Below are positions 5,767 through 12,029 of a stretch of 12,029 bases of DNA, piece by piece. Under the pieces are notes generated by a model, which saw nothing but the letters and a program-made list of their open reading frames with translations, ran no database searches and had not been told where the DNA came from. How positions within the stretch are numbered: position 1 is the first letter of the stretch; each line of letters begins with the position of its first letter. The stretch is from an uncultured Clostridia bacterium (lineage in GTDB: Bacteria > Bacillota > Clostridia > Christensenellales > UBA1242), in contig CANQBU010000027.1 of NCBI GenBank assembly GCA_947589615.1, forward strand, positions 1 through 12,029. Reading direction: 5' to 3'. The position numbers and the translations under genes are program-made.

Positions 5767-6033
5767 ATGACTTTAGAAATTCAAACAAGTTTCCAAAGCG
5801 CGCTTCACAGTTGCTTAAGTAAGGCAAATGCGGGGTTCAAAGCAATCCGAGCTGAATTTTCCTCATGGGAAGATCAAAAAGGGAAACTGGCTCAAGAAAA
5901 AATCAACGCTGAAAGTTCAAAATACAAAGCTGTTAGTGAAACGGGAAAATCTGTATTGAATATAATGCGGGAAATAGAAATAATTGCGGAAAAGGTTGAG
6001 AGCATTTCTCGTAAAAATGAAAATTATCTATGA
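5767..6033 (+). CDS. WXG100-like small helical protein (88 residues)
   Basis: Length, high helical content and a single central tryptophan (Trp34 in EFSSWEDQKGK) fit the helical-hairpin fold of WXG100/ESAT-6 proteins, although the strict Trp-x-Gly turn is absent. The second half (about 46-82) is heptad-like and rich in Ile, Val and Glu. AGAGG (5757-5761) overlaps the E1 stop codon and stands 5 bases before ATG. The stop overlaps the start of the ATPase gene as ATGA (6030-6033), so this protein and the ATPase are probably made in fixed proportion. It may be a partner or chaperone of the ATPase, whose own N-terminus is also a long helical region. The family call is tentative; the gene itself is well supported by spacing and coupling. 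Confidence 0.6.
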   Translation: MTLEIQTSFQSALHSCLSKANAGFKAIRAEFSSWEDQKGKLAQEKINAESSKYKAVSETGKSVLNIMREIEIIAEKVESISRKNENYL

Positions 6034-9000
6034 GCTTTAATGTAAAAGACAACAAATTAATTATTTCTCGGATGATTTCTTATTTGTCAAATGCTAGCAG
6101 CGTACAATCTTCCGAGGCATCATCTGCCTATCAAGCAATTAAGCAATTGTATGATGAACAAGGCAAAGAAGAAAAACGACTTTCCGAAGAACAAGACAAA
6201 AAGATTTCACAACTCGCTAAACAAGCGGAATTATCGATTAATGCCGATGAAGATTATCTAAATAAAATTATCGAGCTAAACTCAAAACTTTCAAGTGTCG
6301 ATAAAAAATATGCCAAAAGAGATAGCGCGATAACTTTTGCAGGCATTCCCGAAAAATTGAAAAAGGAAGTTCTTTCCGCCATTGGATATAAGGATCATCC
6401 GGATTTACAGGTTGTAAAAAAGCTATATGAGTTTTTTAAGGAAAAATCGTTTAGATATATTTCTAAACCGATTTCACCATTGCTAATTGCCACAAAGAAA
6501 CGGCTTGGACAATACGATGAACTTTCTTGTTGCGTTATTTTGGCGCAAGAATATTGCAAAGAAAATAAGCAAGCATATATTGATCATAGGGATGAAGAAG
6601 TCAAGCGCGTAAAAGAAGAAGCGGCACAACAGGCTTTGAATCTCCGCAAACGCTATGCAATCAAAATCGCAAAAGCCCAACAGGAAAGTCAGTCGGATAA
6701 CGATTTTCTTGTTGAAGAAAGCCGAAAGACTCTTTCAGAAATGTTTAATGAGGAATTTTTGTCGGCATACACTTCTACAAGAGAAAGGACGAAAAAAAAC
6801 TTTGAGGAGTTAAATGAACATAATGAATTCCCCGAAGAAATCTATTTGGGGGATTTCGCCTATAACCTTCCCGACAGAATTACAACAAATCCCATCGGGA
6901 AAGATTTCCTTGCTAATAATTCAAAGCTCTTTGAAAACGAAGTGCTTTTTTTGCCGTGGACTTTATCGTTGAGCGATTGCCAAAGCTTATTTATAACTCC
7001 AAGTTCTACCGCGGATAAAGCCCAAGCGGCTTCCTTTGTTAATCAAATCATCTATGCTTTCATGCGCCAATTGCCGTTTAACGGATTGGAATTGTCCGTT
7101 TTCGATCCTGATAAACGCGGAAATAGTATTTTCCCCTTTTTAAGTCTGCCCACTTTGATGCCGGAAATGTTTTCAAAAAAAATTTTCACTTCTTCGGAAG
7201 ATATCGCTTCGCGGATTGCGGAATTGAATCAATATGTTGATTCGGTTATACAGCAAAAACTTTCCAATAAATATGAAAATATTCTTGAATACAACGCCGC
7301 AACACCAGATAACCCGCTACCTATAAAACTTGTGTGCATCTTTGATTTTCCAAAAGCATTTGAACCAAGATCATATGAAAATCTATTAAGCATTATCAGA
7401 AATGCAAGTAGATGTGGAATATTTGTAGTATGTTGCTATTCTCCGAGCGAGCAAAAAAACAGCTTCGGCGATTTGACTGCATTGATTCAAGAAATCAAGG
7501 GCGCAACAATCGGGCTATTGCAATCAAGAAACATGCTTTATTTAGAGAATTCCCCTTTTGCAATTCTGCCCGTTGAACTACCCCAGCAAGCTATCATCGA
7601 TGACTATTGTATTAAATATGAGCAGTATTGTAAAAAGAAACTTTCGCAGGGTATTCCTTTTATTTCCATAGTCAAAGAAGGAGATTATTTCACAAAACAA
7701 TCAGCCGAGGGATTATCACTTCCCGTCGGGAAAGGCGACGGCTCTGCGACACAATTTATAGAATTTGGCAAACGCTCATCCCAACATGCCATTATTACAG
7801 GAGCAACCGGCTCGGGCAAATCCACTTTGCTGCACACTTTAATTATGAGTGCGCTTATCAACTATTCACCCGATGAGTTAAATCTCTATCTCATGGATTT
7901 TAAGGGCGGAACGGAGTTTAAGATTTACGAGTCTCATAAAGTTCCTCATATTAAACTTTTAGCTTTGGACGCTTTGCAGGAATTCGGCGAAAGCATTTTA
8001 ATGGAGCTTGTTGAAGAACAAAATCGTCGTAGTCAGCTTTTTAAGGATAACGGTGAATTGACAAGCCTGAAGGCTTATGTCGCCAAAACGGGACAAATCA
8101 TGCCTCGCATTCTCGTTATCATGGACGAGTTTCAAATTCTCTTTAACGACAGCTCAAATCGAAAAGTCGCTCTACATTGCGCAGAATTGGCAAATAAAAT
8201 TGTTACGGAAGGGCGCGCATTTGGTATCCATTTGGTTATGGCGACACAAACGTTGCGATCCATCAGGGAAAAAACGGCATTAAGCCACTCTACTATTGAG
8301 CAAATGAGAATCCGTATCGGGTTGAAATGCGGTGAGGAAGACGCAAATTATATCTTCGGGGACAATAACGCGCGAGATGCTCTTCAAAAGATGAAGGGAG
8401 CTATCGGTACTGCCGTCTATAATGCCGAATACACGGAAGCCAATAATGAAGGATTTCGAGTGGCATATTGTCCCGAAGTCGAGCAAAAAAACCTTCTCAC
8501 CTCAATTCAGCAGGTTTGTGAGGGGAAATGGGAAACCGACACCAAAGTTTTTGAGGGCAAGCGCATTCCCGATTTCCCCTCCGAGTTGCTCGAAAACTGC
8601 AGGAACAGGACTACAGAATTGATATTGGAAATTGGAGAGCCGATAAGAATTGATGACCCCGTCCGGATCGTATTTGGCAAAAAGAAGAACAATAATCTAT
8701 TGATTGTTGGATCTGATAATGATTTAATGTCGAGACTTACTGACCTTATGGTTCTTGAAGGCTCTATTTCGGAGGGAACGATTTTACATTATGTAGAGGG
8801 TAACGCCTTCTTTGATGAACCGATAGATCCTTTCATCGGGCATCTAATGGAAAAAGGCTTCCCCATCGAAGTTGTTTCTTGCCGTAAAGATTTGATATTG
8901 ATGGTCGAATCGCTTTATGAGGAATTCAAACAACGCAGGAAAAGCGTTTCAAGCACAACCGAGAGACATCTTATTATAATCAACGGTTTGCAATACTTGG

Positions 9001-9413
9001 ATATTCTTTGCGGCATGCTTAAAGGAGATGTAATTAATAGAGATGACTATATTTCCCCGGCACATGAGGCTACAAGCGTAAATGAAGATGATTGGGGAAT
9101 AGAAGATCTTGAACAGGGCATAAATGATTACGCCGCGGCGATAAAGGAGCTGATAGAAGGTGGTTATGCGTACGGAATACATTTTGTAATTGGCTGCAAT
9201 GAATATCAAGTGATACGCGAAGTGCTACATTATGGAGCGGGATTATTGAATAAACTGAATAATAGAATAGTGTTCGCAATTAATGATAAAGATAGTGACG
9301 ATCTCATCAATGGTATTCAAGTTTCGGGCATGAATAATATCACTGCTGTGTACTCTGATGGAATAAAGAAGATATTGCAATTTAAGCCGTATCGTTTGCC
9401 CATGATACAATAA
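6030..9413 (+). CDS. FtsK/SpoIIIE-type ATPase of a type VII-like system, without visible membrane segments
   Basis: This 1127-residue protein appears to contain three FtsK-like ATPase repeats. The central one (about 550-830) is intact: Walker A GATGSGKST (591-599), DFKGG (623-627), Walker B ILVIMDEFQ (694-702, with Asp699 and Glu700) and MATQTLRS (737-744). The first (about 300-545) has TPSSTADKAQ at the P-loop position and FDF for Walker B. The last (about 865-1127) has IVGSDND instead of a P-loop; both look inactive. Residues 1-265 are helical and charged, like a coiled coil. EccC/EssC-type ATPases drive WXG100 export and share the serial ATPase layout, but they carry N-terminal transmembrane helices, and EssC also FHA domains; I see neither here. 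Flanking WXG-like genes support a substrate-translocating role. It starts by ATGA overlap with the preceding gene and has no strong binding site of its own. Confidence 0.92.
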   Translation: MSFNVKDNKLIISRMISYLSNASSVQSSEASSAYQAIKQLYDEQGKEEKRLSEEQDKKISQLAKQAELSINADEDYLNKIIELNSKLSSVDKKYAKRDSAITFAGIPEKLKKEVLSAIGYKDHPDLQVVKKLYEFFKEKSFRYISKPISPLLIATKKRLGQYDELSCCVILAQEYCKENKQAYIDHRDEEVKRVKEEAAQQALNLRKRYAIKIAKAQQESQSDNDFLVEESRKTLSEMFNEEFLSAYTSTRERTKKNFEELNEHNEFPEEIYLGDFAYNLPDRITTNPIGKDFLANNSKLFENEVLFLPWTLSLSDCQSLFITPSSTADKAQAASFVNQIIYAFMRQLPFNGLELSVFDPDKRGNSIFPFLSLPTLMPEMFSKKIFTSSEDIASRIAELNQYVDSVIQQKLSNKYENILEYNAATPDNPLPIKLVCIFDFPKAFEPRSYENLLSIIRNASRCGIFVVCCYSPSEQKNSFGDLTALIQEIKGATIGLLQSRNMLYLENSPFAILPVELPQQAIIDDYCIKYEQYCKKKLSQGIPFISIVKEGDYFTKQSAEGLSLPVGKGDGSATQFIEFGKRSSQHAIITGATGSGKSTLLHTLIMSALINYSPDELNLYLMDFKGGTEFKIYESHKVPHIKLLALDALQEFGESILMELVEEQNRRSQLFKDNGELTSLKAYVAKTGQIMPRILVIMDEFQILFNDSSNRKVALHCAELANKIVTEGRAFGIHLVMATQTLRSIREKTALSHSTIEQMRIRIGLKCGEEDANYIFGDNNARDALQKMKGAIGTAVYNAEYTEANNEGFRVAYCPEVEQKNLLTSIQQVCEGKWETDTKVFEGKRIPDFPSELLENCRNRTTELILEIGEPIRIDDPVRIVFGKKKNNNLLIVGSDNDLMSRLTDLMVLEGSISEGTILHYVEGNAFFDEPIDPFIGHLMEKGFPIEVVSCRKDLILMVESLYEEFKQRRKSVSSTTERHLIIINGLQYLDILCGMLKGDVINRDDYISPAHEATSVNEDDWGIEDLEQGINDYAAAIKELIEGGYAYGIHFVIGCNEYQVIREVLHYGAGLLNKLNNRIVFAINDKDSDDLINGIQVSGMNNITAVYSDGIKKILQFKPYRLPMIQ

Positions 9414-9425
9414 AGGAGATTTACA

Positions 9426-9686
9426 ATGAACATTAGCAAAGAAGATTTTCAAACAGGAATGACCGCTCTTGCAAATGCAAGAAAGTGTACGGATGATATG
9501 TGTCGCTCGGTCAAACAAGCATTACAAGATGCCGAACGGGAAAACGATTCAAAGAAATTCAAAAAGTGTTGCGAGAAAATTACAACAGTCATGCATGACG
9601 TGGAAGAAGTTGGAAAAACAGCTTGGTCAGCGGTGAGTACATTGCAAAAATTATACCGTGTACTTGCCGAGATGGATGAAGAATAA
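9426..9686 (+). CDS. Small cysteine-containing helical protein (86 residues), WXG100-sized
   Basis: AAAGGAG (9412-9418) overlaps the ATPase stop codon and lies 7 bases before ATG. The product is helical throughout with no signal peptide or membrane segment. Four cysteines stand at 21, 26, 48 and 49, and Trp67 lies in KTAWSAVSTLQKLY. Size and position resemble WXG100 partners, but the tryptophan lies late and no Trp-x-Gly turn is seen, so the family is uncertain. The cysteines could form a zinc site or disulfides between the two predicted helices. Its place directly after the ATPase and before two better WXG candidates suggests a structural or chaperone role in the same export apparatus. Confidence 0.6.
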   Translation: MNISKEDFQTGMTALANARKCTDDMCRSVKQALQDAERENDSKKFKKCCEKITTVMHDVEEVGKTAWSAVSTLQKLYRVLAEMDEE

Positions 9687-9698
9687 AGGAGAACGACG

Positions 9699-9965
9699 AT
9701 GAAAGTTGATGAGACAAGCTTACTTAATCTTAAAAGAAAATTGCACGACAAGGCAACAGAATTTCACGGTGTATTGAGCGGATTTTGGAGTTCCAGCGGT
9801 CGGATAGAAAATCAATTAGATGGCGAGACACGGCAATCATTTGTGGATGTGATGAATACCATACGGACAGCAGATGCAAAGCTTGATCAAGATATCGCCG
9901 AGATCGATAATCTTATCGAGGAATTACAAGAATTGATTAAAAAATATAATGGCATAAAATTCTAA
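9699..9965 (+). CDS. WXG100-like protein (88 residues)
   Basis: AAAGGAG (9685-9691) lies 7 bases before ATG, and the gap to the preceding gene is 12 bases. The protein is two predicted helices around a turn with Trp30 (VLSGFWSSSGRIENQLDG), where WXG100 proteins carry Trp-x-Gly; here it reads Trp-Ser-Ser-Ser-Gly. The second helix is acidic (AEIDNLIEELQELIKKY). Size and fold fit the ESAT-6-like superfamily of proteins exported by type VII systems as dimers. It probably pairs with one of its neighbours, but which one cannot be told from sequence. Confidence 0.7.
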   Translation: MKVDETSLLNLKRKLHDKATEFHGVLSGFWSSSGRIENQLDGETRQSFVDVMNTIRTADAKLDQDIAEIDNLIEELQELIKKYNGIKF

Positions 9966-9970
9966 GGAGG
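9964..9970 (+). promoter_or_regulatory. Very strong ribosome binding site
   Basis: AAGGAGG overlaps the stop codon of the preceding gene and stands 8 bases before ATG 9979. It is the best Shine-Dalgarno match I see in the operon, which suggests that the following WXG protein is made in excess. Confidence 0.75.
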
Positions 9971-9978
9971 AAAATAAA

Positions 9979-10248
9979 ATGGCAAAAGTGCAAGGTTCAC
10001 CCGAAGCGTTAAATCAAATGGCAGCGCAGATTAAGCGCGTTATCCAGCAGGAGACACAAGCGGCTCAAGCGTTACAAACCGCATATCGTTCAGCGGGAAG
10101 CGAATGGAATGATTCCAAATATCAGCAATTGGGCGGCGTCATTAGTCAAGCGGTTAGTGCAATCAAAGCGCCCATATCAGAGTTAGAAGCCGCGGTCCAA
10201 AAGATCAAAAAGATGGAACAGGATTTGCGCGCCTATTTGGATAATTGA
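9979..10248 (+). CDS. WXG100-family protein (89 residues, Trp-Asn-Asp turn)
   Basis: This is the clearest WXG100 candidate: about 90 residues, two long amphipathic helices and a central turn RSAGSEWNDSKYQQLGGVI (37-55) with Trp43. The motif reads Trp-Asn-Asp instead of Trp-x-Gly, a variation seen among Bacillota homologues. The first 55 residues align without gaps with the N-terminus of the toxin at 10766, including MAKV, AGxxWNDxKYxxLGxVI and the tryptophan at the same position. It is therefore either the structural partner of the toxin head or the source from which that head was copied. AAGGAGG (9964-9970) is near-optimal. The stop codon lies 8 bases before the next start. Confidence 0.82.
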   Translation: MAKVQGSPEALNQMAAQIKRVIQQETQAAQALQTAYRSAGSEWNDSKYQQLGGVISQAVSAIKAPISELEAAVQKIKKMEQDLRAYLDN

Positions 10249-10256
10249 GGTGTCGT

Positions 10257-10751
10257 ATGTCGCAAATTAATGTGGACACTACCACCATTCGTAAAATTCA
10301 AAGCCAATGGTCACAAGTGCAAGGAGTAGCCAATGATGGCTACTCCAGTTGCATGCGTTCTTTGCAAAATGCCCAAGCCGAAATAGATAATTTCTACGGC
10401 TGCATGAGATCAAGACTTTTACGGCTTCAAGGAGAAGCAGATAGGCTTGAACGTGAAGCGAATGCTGAGCAAGAGGATTACGAACGCCAAAAGGAAAGTG
10501 GTGGCATACTGCCATATCGCTCTCCCGATGAAAAACGCAAGTTGGCAGATAAGTATCGTCAGCAAGCAAAAGAAATGGAGCAAGCCTTATCAGAACTGCA
10601 CAGCAAGTACAAGGCTTTTTTATCCTCTAAAGATGAATTCTCCTCTGCGTTCAAAAAGATCGCAAGTAGCGGTTCAGACGATGAACAATTGCAGAAAGTG
10701 CTGACAAAATCATTAGAAACGACGGAAGAATATAACAGGACACTCATTTAG
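10257..10751 (+). CDS. Coiled-coil protein of the WXG/toxin cluster (164 residues)
   Basis: The ATG at 10257 is chosen because TGAGG (10246-10250, overlapping the previous stop) lies 6 bases upstream; a TTG at 10245 would have no room for a binding site. The protein is almost entirely helical. Residues 45-75 are rich in Arg, Glu and Gln (RLQGEADRLEREANAEQ) and residues 92-125 in Lys, Gln and Glu, which predicts a long coiled coil; Pro and Gly break it near 86-92. Trp18 (KIQSQWSQVQG) may mark a short WXG-like start. It has no signal peptide or membrane segment. It sits directly before the toxin, where type VII toxin loci often encode helical partner proteins that help secretion. That role is inferred, and I recognise no specific family. 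Confidence 0.75.
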   Translation: MSQINVDTTTIRKIQSQWSQVQGVANDGYSSCMRSLQNAQAEIDNFYGCMRSRLLRLQGEADRLEREANAEQEDYERQKESGGILPYRSPDEKRKLADKYRQQAKEMEQALSELHSKYKAFLSSKDEFSSAFKKIASSGSDDEQLQKVLTKSLETTEEYNRTLI

Positions 10752-10765
10752 GGATTGATTAAATT

Positions 10766-11596
10766 ATGGCTAAAGTTTCTGTTTCTGAAGAAGTTATAGC
10801 CTCTATGCTTGAAATAATACAGAAAGCACGTTGCACTTTGGAAAGCGATGTGGTAGAATTGAGAAGAATATATTATCAAGCAGGAGTCGATTGGAACGAC
10901 AAGAAATATCGTGAATTGGGAGATGTTATCGAGCGCTCTTGTCGCAATATTCTTATCATAGGTTGTGATTTAGGGGAATCAAAAGAAAAACTAAAAAATC
11001 TCCAAAAAAATATTATCGAATATATTACTTCGGGAAATGCAAGCAATTCCAATAATGCTGCCATTTACGCCAGAAACATAGTAAGCACTCCGTGGAGTAC
11101 AATAAGCGGGGAACATAATATTACCGTAGATTTGCAGGCAACAAATCCTAATTTCGCACCGAATACCCCATGGTCGATTAACTGTCAAAGATGTGTTCCC
11201 GCTTATGAAATGCGGAGACGAGGTTATGATGTAACAGCTCTTCCGAAGCCCTCCGCGTCCGGGACGAGTGATTTATCCTATCACCCTTTTGCGGTGTGGG
11301 AAAATCCTTCGGTCTTAAATACAACGGGAAATGGGCGAAATGACATTGAAAATCAAATGGCGCAATGGGGAAATGGCGCAAGAGCCCAAATAACAGTATT
11401 GTGGGATACAGGTGATGGAGGTCATACTTTTATTGCTGAACAAGAAAATGGTAGGACAAGATTTATCGATCCTCAAACAGGGGCAGAAAATGTAAGTTGG
11501 TATTTTGATCAAGTTGAACAGGGTGAAACAAGATTCTGCCGAATCGATAATTTGAATACCACAAATAGAATAAATGAGTGTTGTAGAGAGGTATAA
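10766..11596 (+). CDS. WXG-headed toxin with papain-like (Tox-PL) C-terminal domain
   Basis: Residues 1-90 of this 276-residue protein are a WXG-like helical hairpin (QAGVDWNDKKYRELGDVI, Trp43) collinear with the stand-alone WXG protein at 9979. A linker of Asn, Ser and Ala (91-100) follows. Residues 135-260 match the papain-fold toxin domains of polymorphic toxins: WSINCQRCVPAYEMRRRGYDV (positions 136-156) with candidate nucleophiles Cys140 or Cys143, His220 in GDGGHTFIAE, and Asp235 with Gln237 in RFIDPQTG. Such domains are predicted to cut or deamidate target proteins; the target is unknown. The layout, export head plus catalytic tail with a small gene right behind, is that of type VII antibacterial toxins. 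The ribosome binding site is weak (AGGGATT near 10750). The C-terminus holds further cysteines (258, 272, 273). Confidence 0.8.
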   Translation: MAKVSVSEEVIASMLEIIQKARCTLESDVVELRRIYYQAGVDWNDKKYRELGDVIERSCRNILIIGCDLGESKEKLKNLQKNIIEYITSGNASNSNNAAIYARNIVSTPWSTISGEHNITVDLQATNPNFAPNTPWSINCQRCVPAYEMRRRGYDVTALPKPSASGTSDLSYHPFAVWENPSVLNTTGNGRNDIENQMAQWGNGARAQITVLWDTGDGGHTFIAEQENGRTRFIDPQTGAENVSWYFDQVEQGETRFCRIDNLNTTNRINECCREV

Positions 11597-11598
11597 AA

Positions 11599-11853
11599 AT
11601 GATTGACATAATAAAGGCTTGTGAGCTGGCTTTAGAGTATTACAAAGAAAATACCGATAAAACTGCATTGTCAAAAGTCTACGATCACAAAGATATGTGG
11701 ATAATTTATGCCCGCTCCGACAAAATTGAATATGGCGGATATGGCATTAGTATAAATAAAAATACTGGTGAAATAAGAATGTTTACCTTACCATCCCAAG
11801 AAAACTTTGCTATATTGAAAGATTCGGTACTGGTAGACATCCCAAACATATAA
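11599..11853 (+). CDS. Putative immunity protein to the papain-like toxin (84 residues)
   Basis: GAGAGG (11586-11591) overlaps the end of the toxin gene and lies 7 bases before ATG; the two genes are 2 bases apart. The protein starts with a helix (MIDIIKACELALEYYKENT), followed by beta strands with MWIIYARS, YGGYGISINKNTGEIRMF and LVDIPNI. This alpha+beta layout, a tryptophan strand and an 'I-x-K-x-TG' turn resemble the Imm35/YrhB-like immunity proteins, but I am not sure of the family. Being acidic, small, cytosolic and last in the operon directly behind a toxin fits immunity by direct inhibition. A plausible alternative is a chaperone for the toxin. Confidence 0.65.
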   Translation: MIDIIKACELALEYYKENTDKTALSKVYDHKDMWIIYARSDKIEYGGYGISINKNTGEIRMFTLPSQENFAILKDSVLVDIPNI

Positions 11854-11875
11854 CAGATTCAAGATTGATTTCTGT

Positions 11876-11900
11876 AAAAAGGCGTAATTACGCAATTTTT
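11876..11900. terminator. Probable terminator at the end of the operon
   Basis: GCGT (11882-11885) pairs with ACGC (11890-11893) around AATT, flanked by A5 and T5, so the hairpin can extend to 9 pairs with one internal mismatch. It lies 22 bases after the last stop codon. The GC core is short, so it is a weak to moderate terminator, usable in both directions. Confidence 0.55.
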
Positions 11901-11908
11901 CCTAATAT

Positions 11909-11937
11909 TTGACATCTGATCCTCTGTGCGGTATAAT
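11909..11937 (+). promoter_or_regulatory. Perfect sigma-A consensus promoter
   Basis: TTGACA (11909-11914) and TATAAT (11932-11937) are separated by exactly 17 bases. Transcription would start near 11944, leaving a leader of only about ten bases before the ATG at 11955. Confidence 0.9.
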
Positions 11938-11947
11938 GGCATAGAGG
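11921..11947. repeat. Inverted repeat around the -10 box
   Basis: CCTCTGTGC (11921-11929) and GCATAGAGG (11939-11947) pair in 8 of 9 positions around a 9-base centre that contains the TATAAT box. A third related copy, GCGCAGAGG, lies at 11957-11965 inside the reading frame. The set may be operator sites for a repressor. Confidence 0.5.
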
Positions 11948-11954
11948 ATTTTTT

Positions 11955-12029
11955 ATGCGCAGAGGGTATCGGATATTGTCGGTCGAGGCGGCGGACATAT
12001 ATAAAAACGAACAGGAAAACGGCGCGGTC
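11955..12029 (+). CDS. Start of an unidentified gene, cut by the window end
   Basis: An ATG at 11955 follows TAGAGGA (11942-11948) and a consensus promoter, and opens 25 codons without a stop to the end of the window (MRRGYRILSVEAADIY...). By hand count the visible part is about 53 percent G+C, higher than the cargo operon. The difference may mean that host chromosome or a different module begins here. The fragment is too short to assign a family. Confidence 0.6.
   Translation, partial: MRRGYRILSVEAADIYKNEQENGAV

Noticed and set aside
6030..9413. Reading the ATPase as a chromosome-segregation FtsK or a conjugative DNA pump.
   Set aside because: No membrane domain, no gamma DNA-reading domain, three ATPase-like repeats in series and WXG-like neighbours on both sides fit the type VII-like branch better. 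No relaxase or mating genes are seen.
8280..9518. Several open frames on the minus strand within and behind the ATPase gene.
   Set aside because: They are shadows of the coding strand, without binding sites or recognisable protein features.
89..11890. Short matches between the left and right ends of the window (ATTACGCC near 90 against GGCGTAAT near 11881; CCTAATAT near 130 and 11901) as possible attachment sites.
   Set aside because: Eight-base matches in A/T-rich DNA of this length are expected by chance and are not longer than that.
1..12029. CRISPR arrays, tRNA or rRNA genes, insertion sequences.
   Set aside because: No regularly spaced repeats, no tRNA cloverleaf or rRNA-like sequence and no transposase were seen by eye.

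Overview
The window looks like a low-to-middle GC genomic island from a Bacillota (Firmicutes) bacterium, most likely of the class Clostridia. This rests on strong AGGAGG-type ribosome binding sites, A/T-rich intergenic DNA, consensus sigma-A promoters and a type VII-style (WXG100 plus FtsK) gene set. I cannot name the species. All genes I accept read on the + strand.

Layout. (1) 1-253: a terminator, a perfect 11-bp tandem repeat and three consecutive hairpins lead into a tyrosine recombinase (254-1183), the probable integrase of the island. (2) 1184-1492: terminator, two nested inverted repeats, a TTGACA-N17-TAGAAT promoter and a TetR-type operator. (3) 1493-3099: TetR-family regulator, a 21-codon coupled small ORF, a B-box-like zinc-finger membrane protein and a 63-residue orphan protein, ending at a probable terminator or attenuator. 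(4) 3155-5758: a ubiquitin-pathway-like trio, namely an E2/UBC-like protein, a JAMM/JAB isopeptidase and a ThiF-type E1. (5) 5767-10751: a 1127-residue FtsK/SpoIIIE-type ATPase without visible transmembrane segments, preceded by one and followed by three WXG100-sized helical proteins and a coiled-coil protein. (6) 10766-11853: a toxin-immunity pair. The toxin has a WXG-like N-terminal domain collinear with the stand-alone WXG protein and a papain-like Tox-PL C-terminus. A small putative immunity protein follows. (7) 11854-12029: a terminator, then a perfect TTGACA-N17-TATAAT promoter driving a more GC-rich gene that runs off the window, possibly resuming host chromosome.

How it may work together (inference). 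One tightly packed operon encodes both a protein-conjugation module (E1, E2, deconjugating JAB, and perhaps the B-box protein as an E3-like or membrane adaptor) and a type VII-like export module (ATPase, WXG partners, toxin cargo). The toxin probably travels through its WXG-like head, and its own immunity gene is the last gene of the operon. The union of a complete E1/E2/JAB set with an apparently soluble FtsK ATPase and a WXG-headed toxin, with no recognisable ubiquitin-like modifier in the window, is the most notable feature. The separate protein families are known. I do not recognise this exact assembly as a described system, but I could not search for it.
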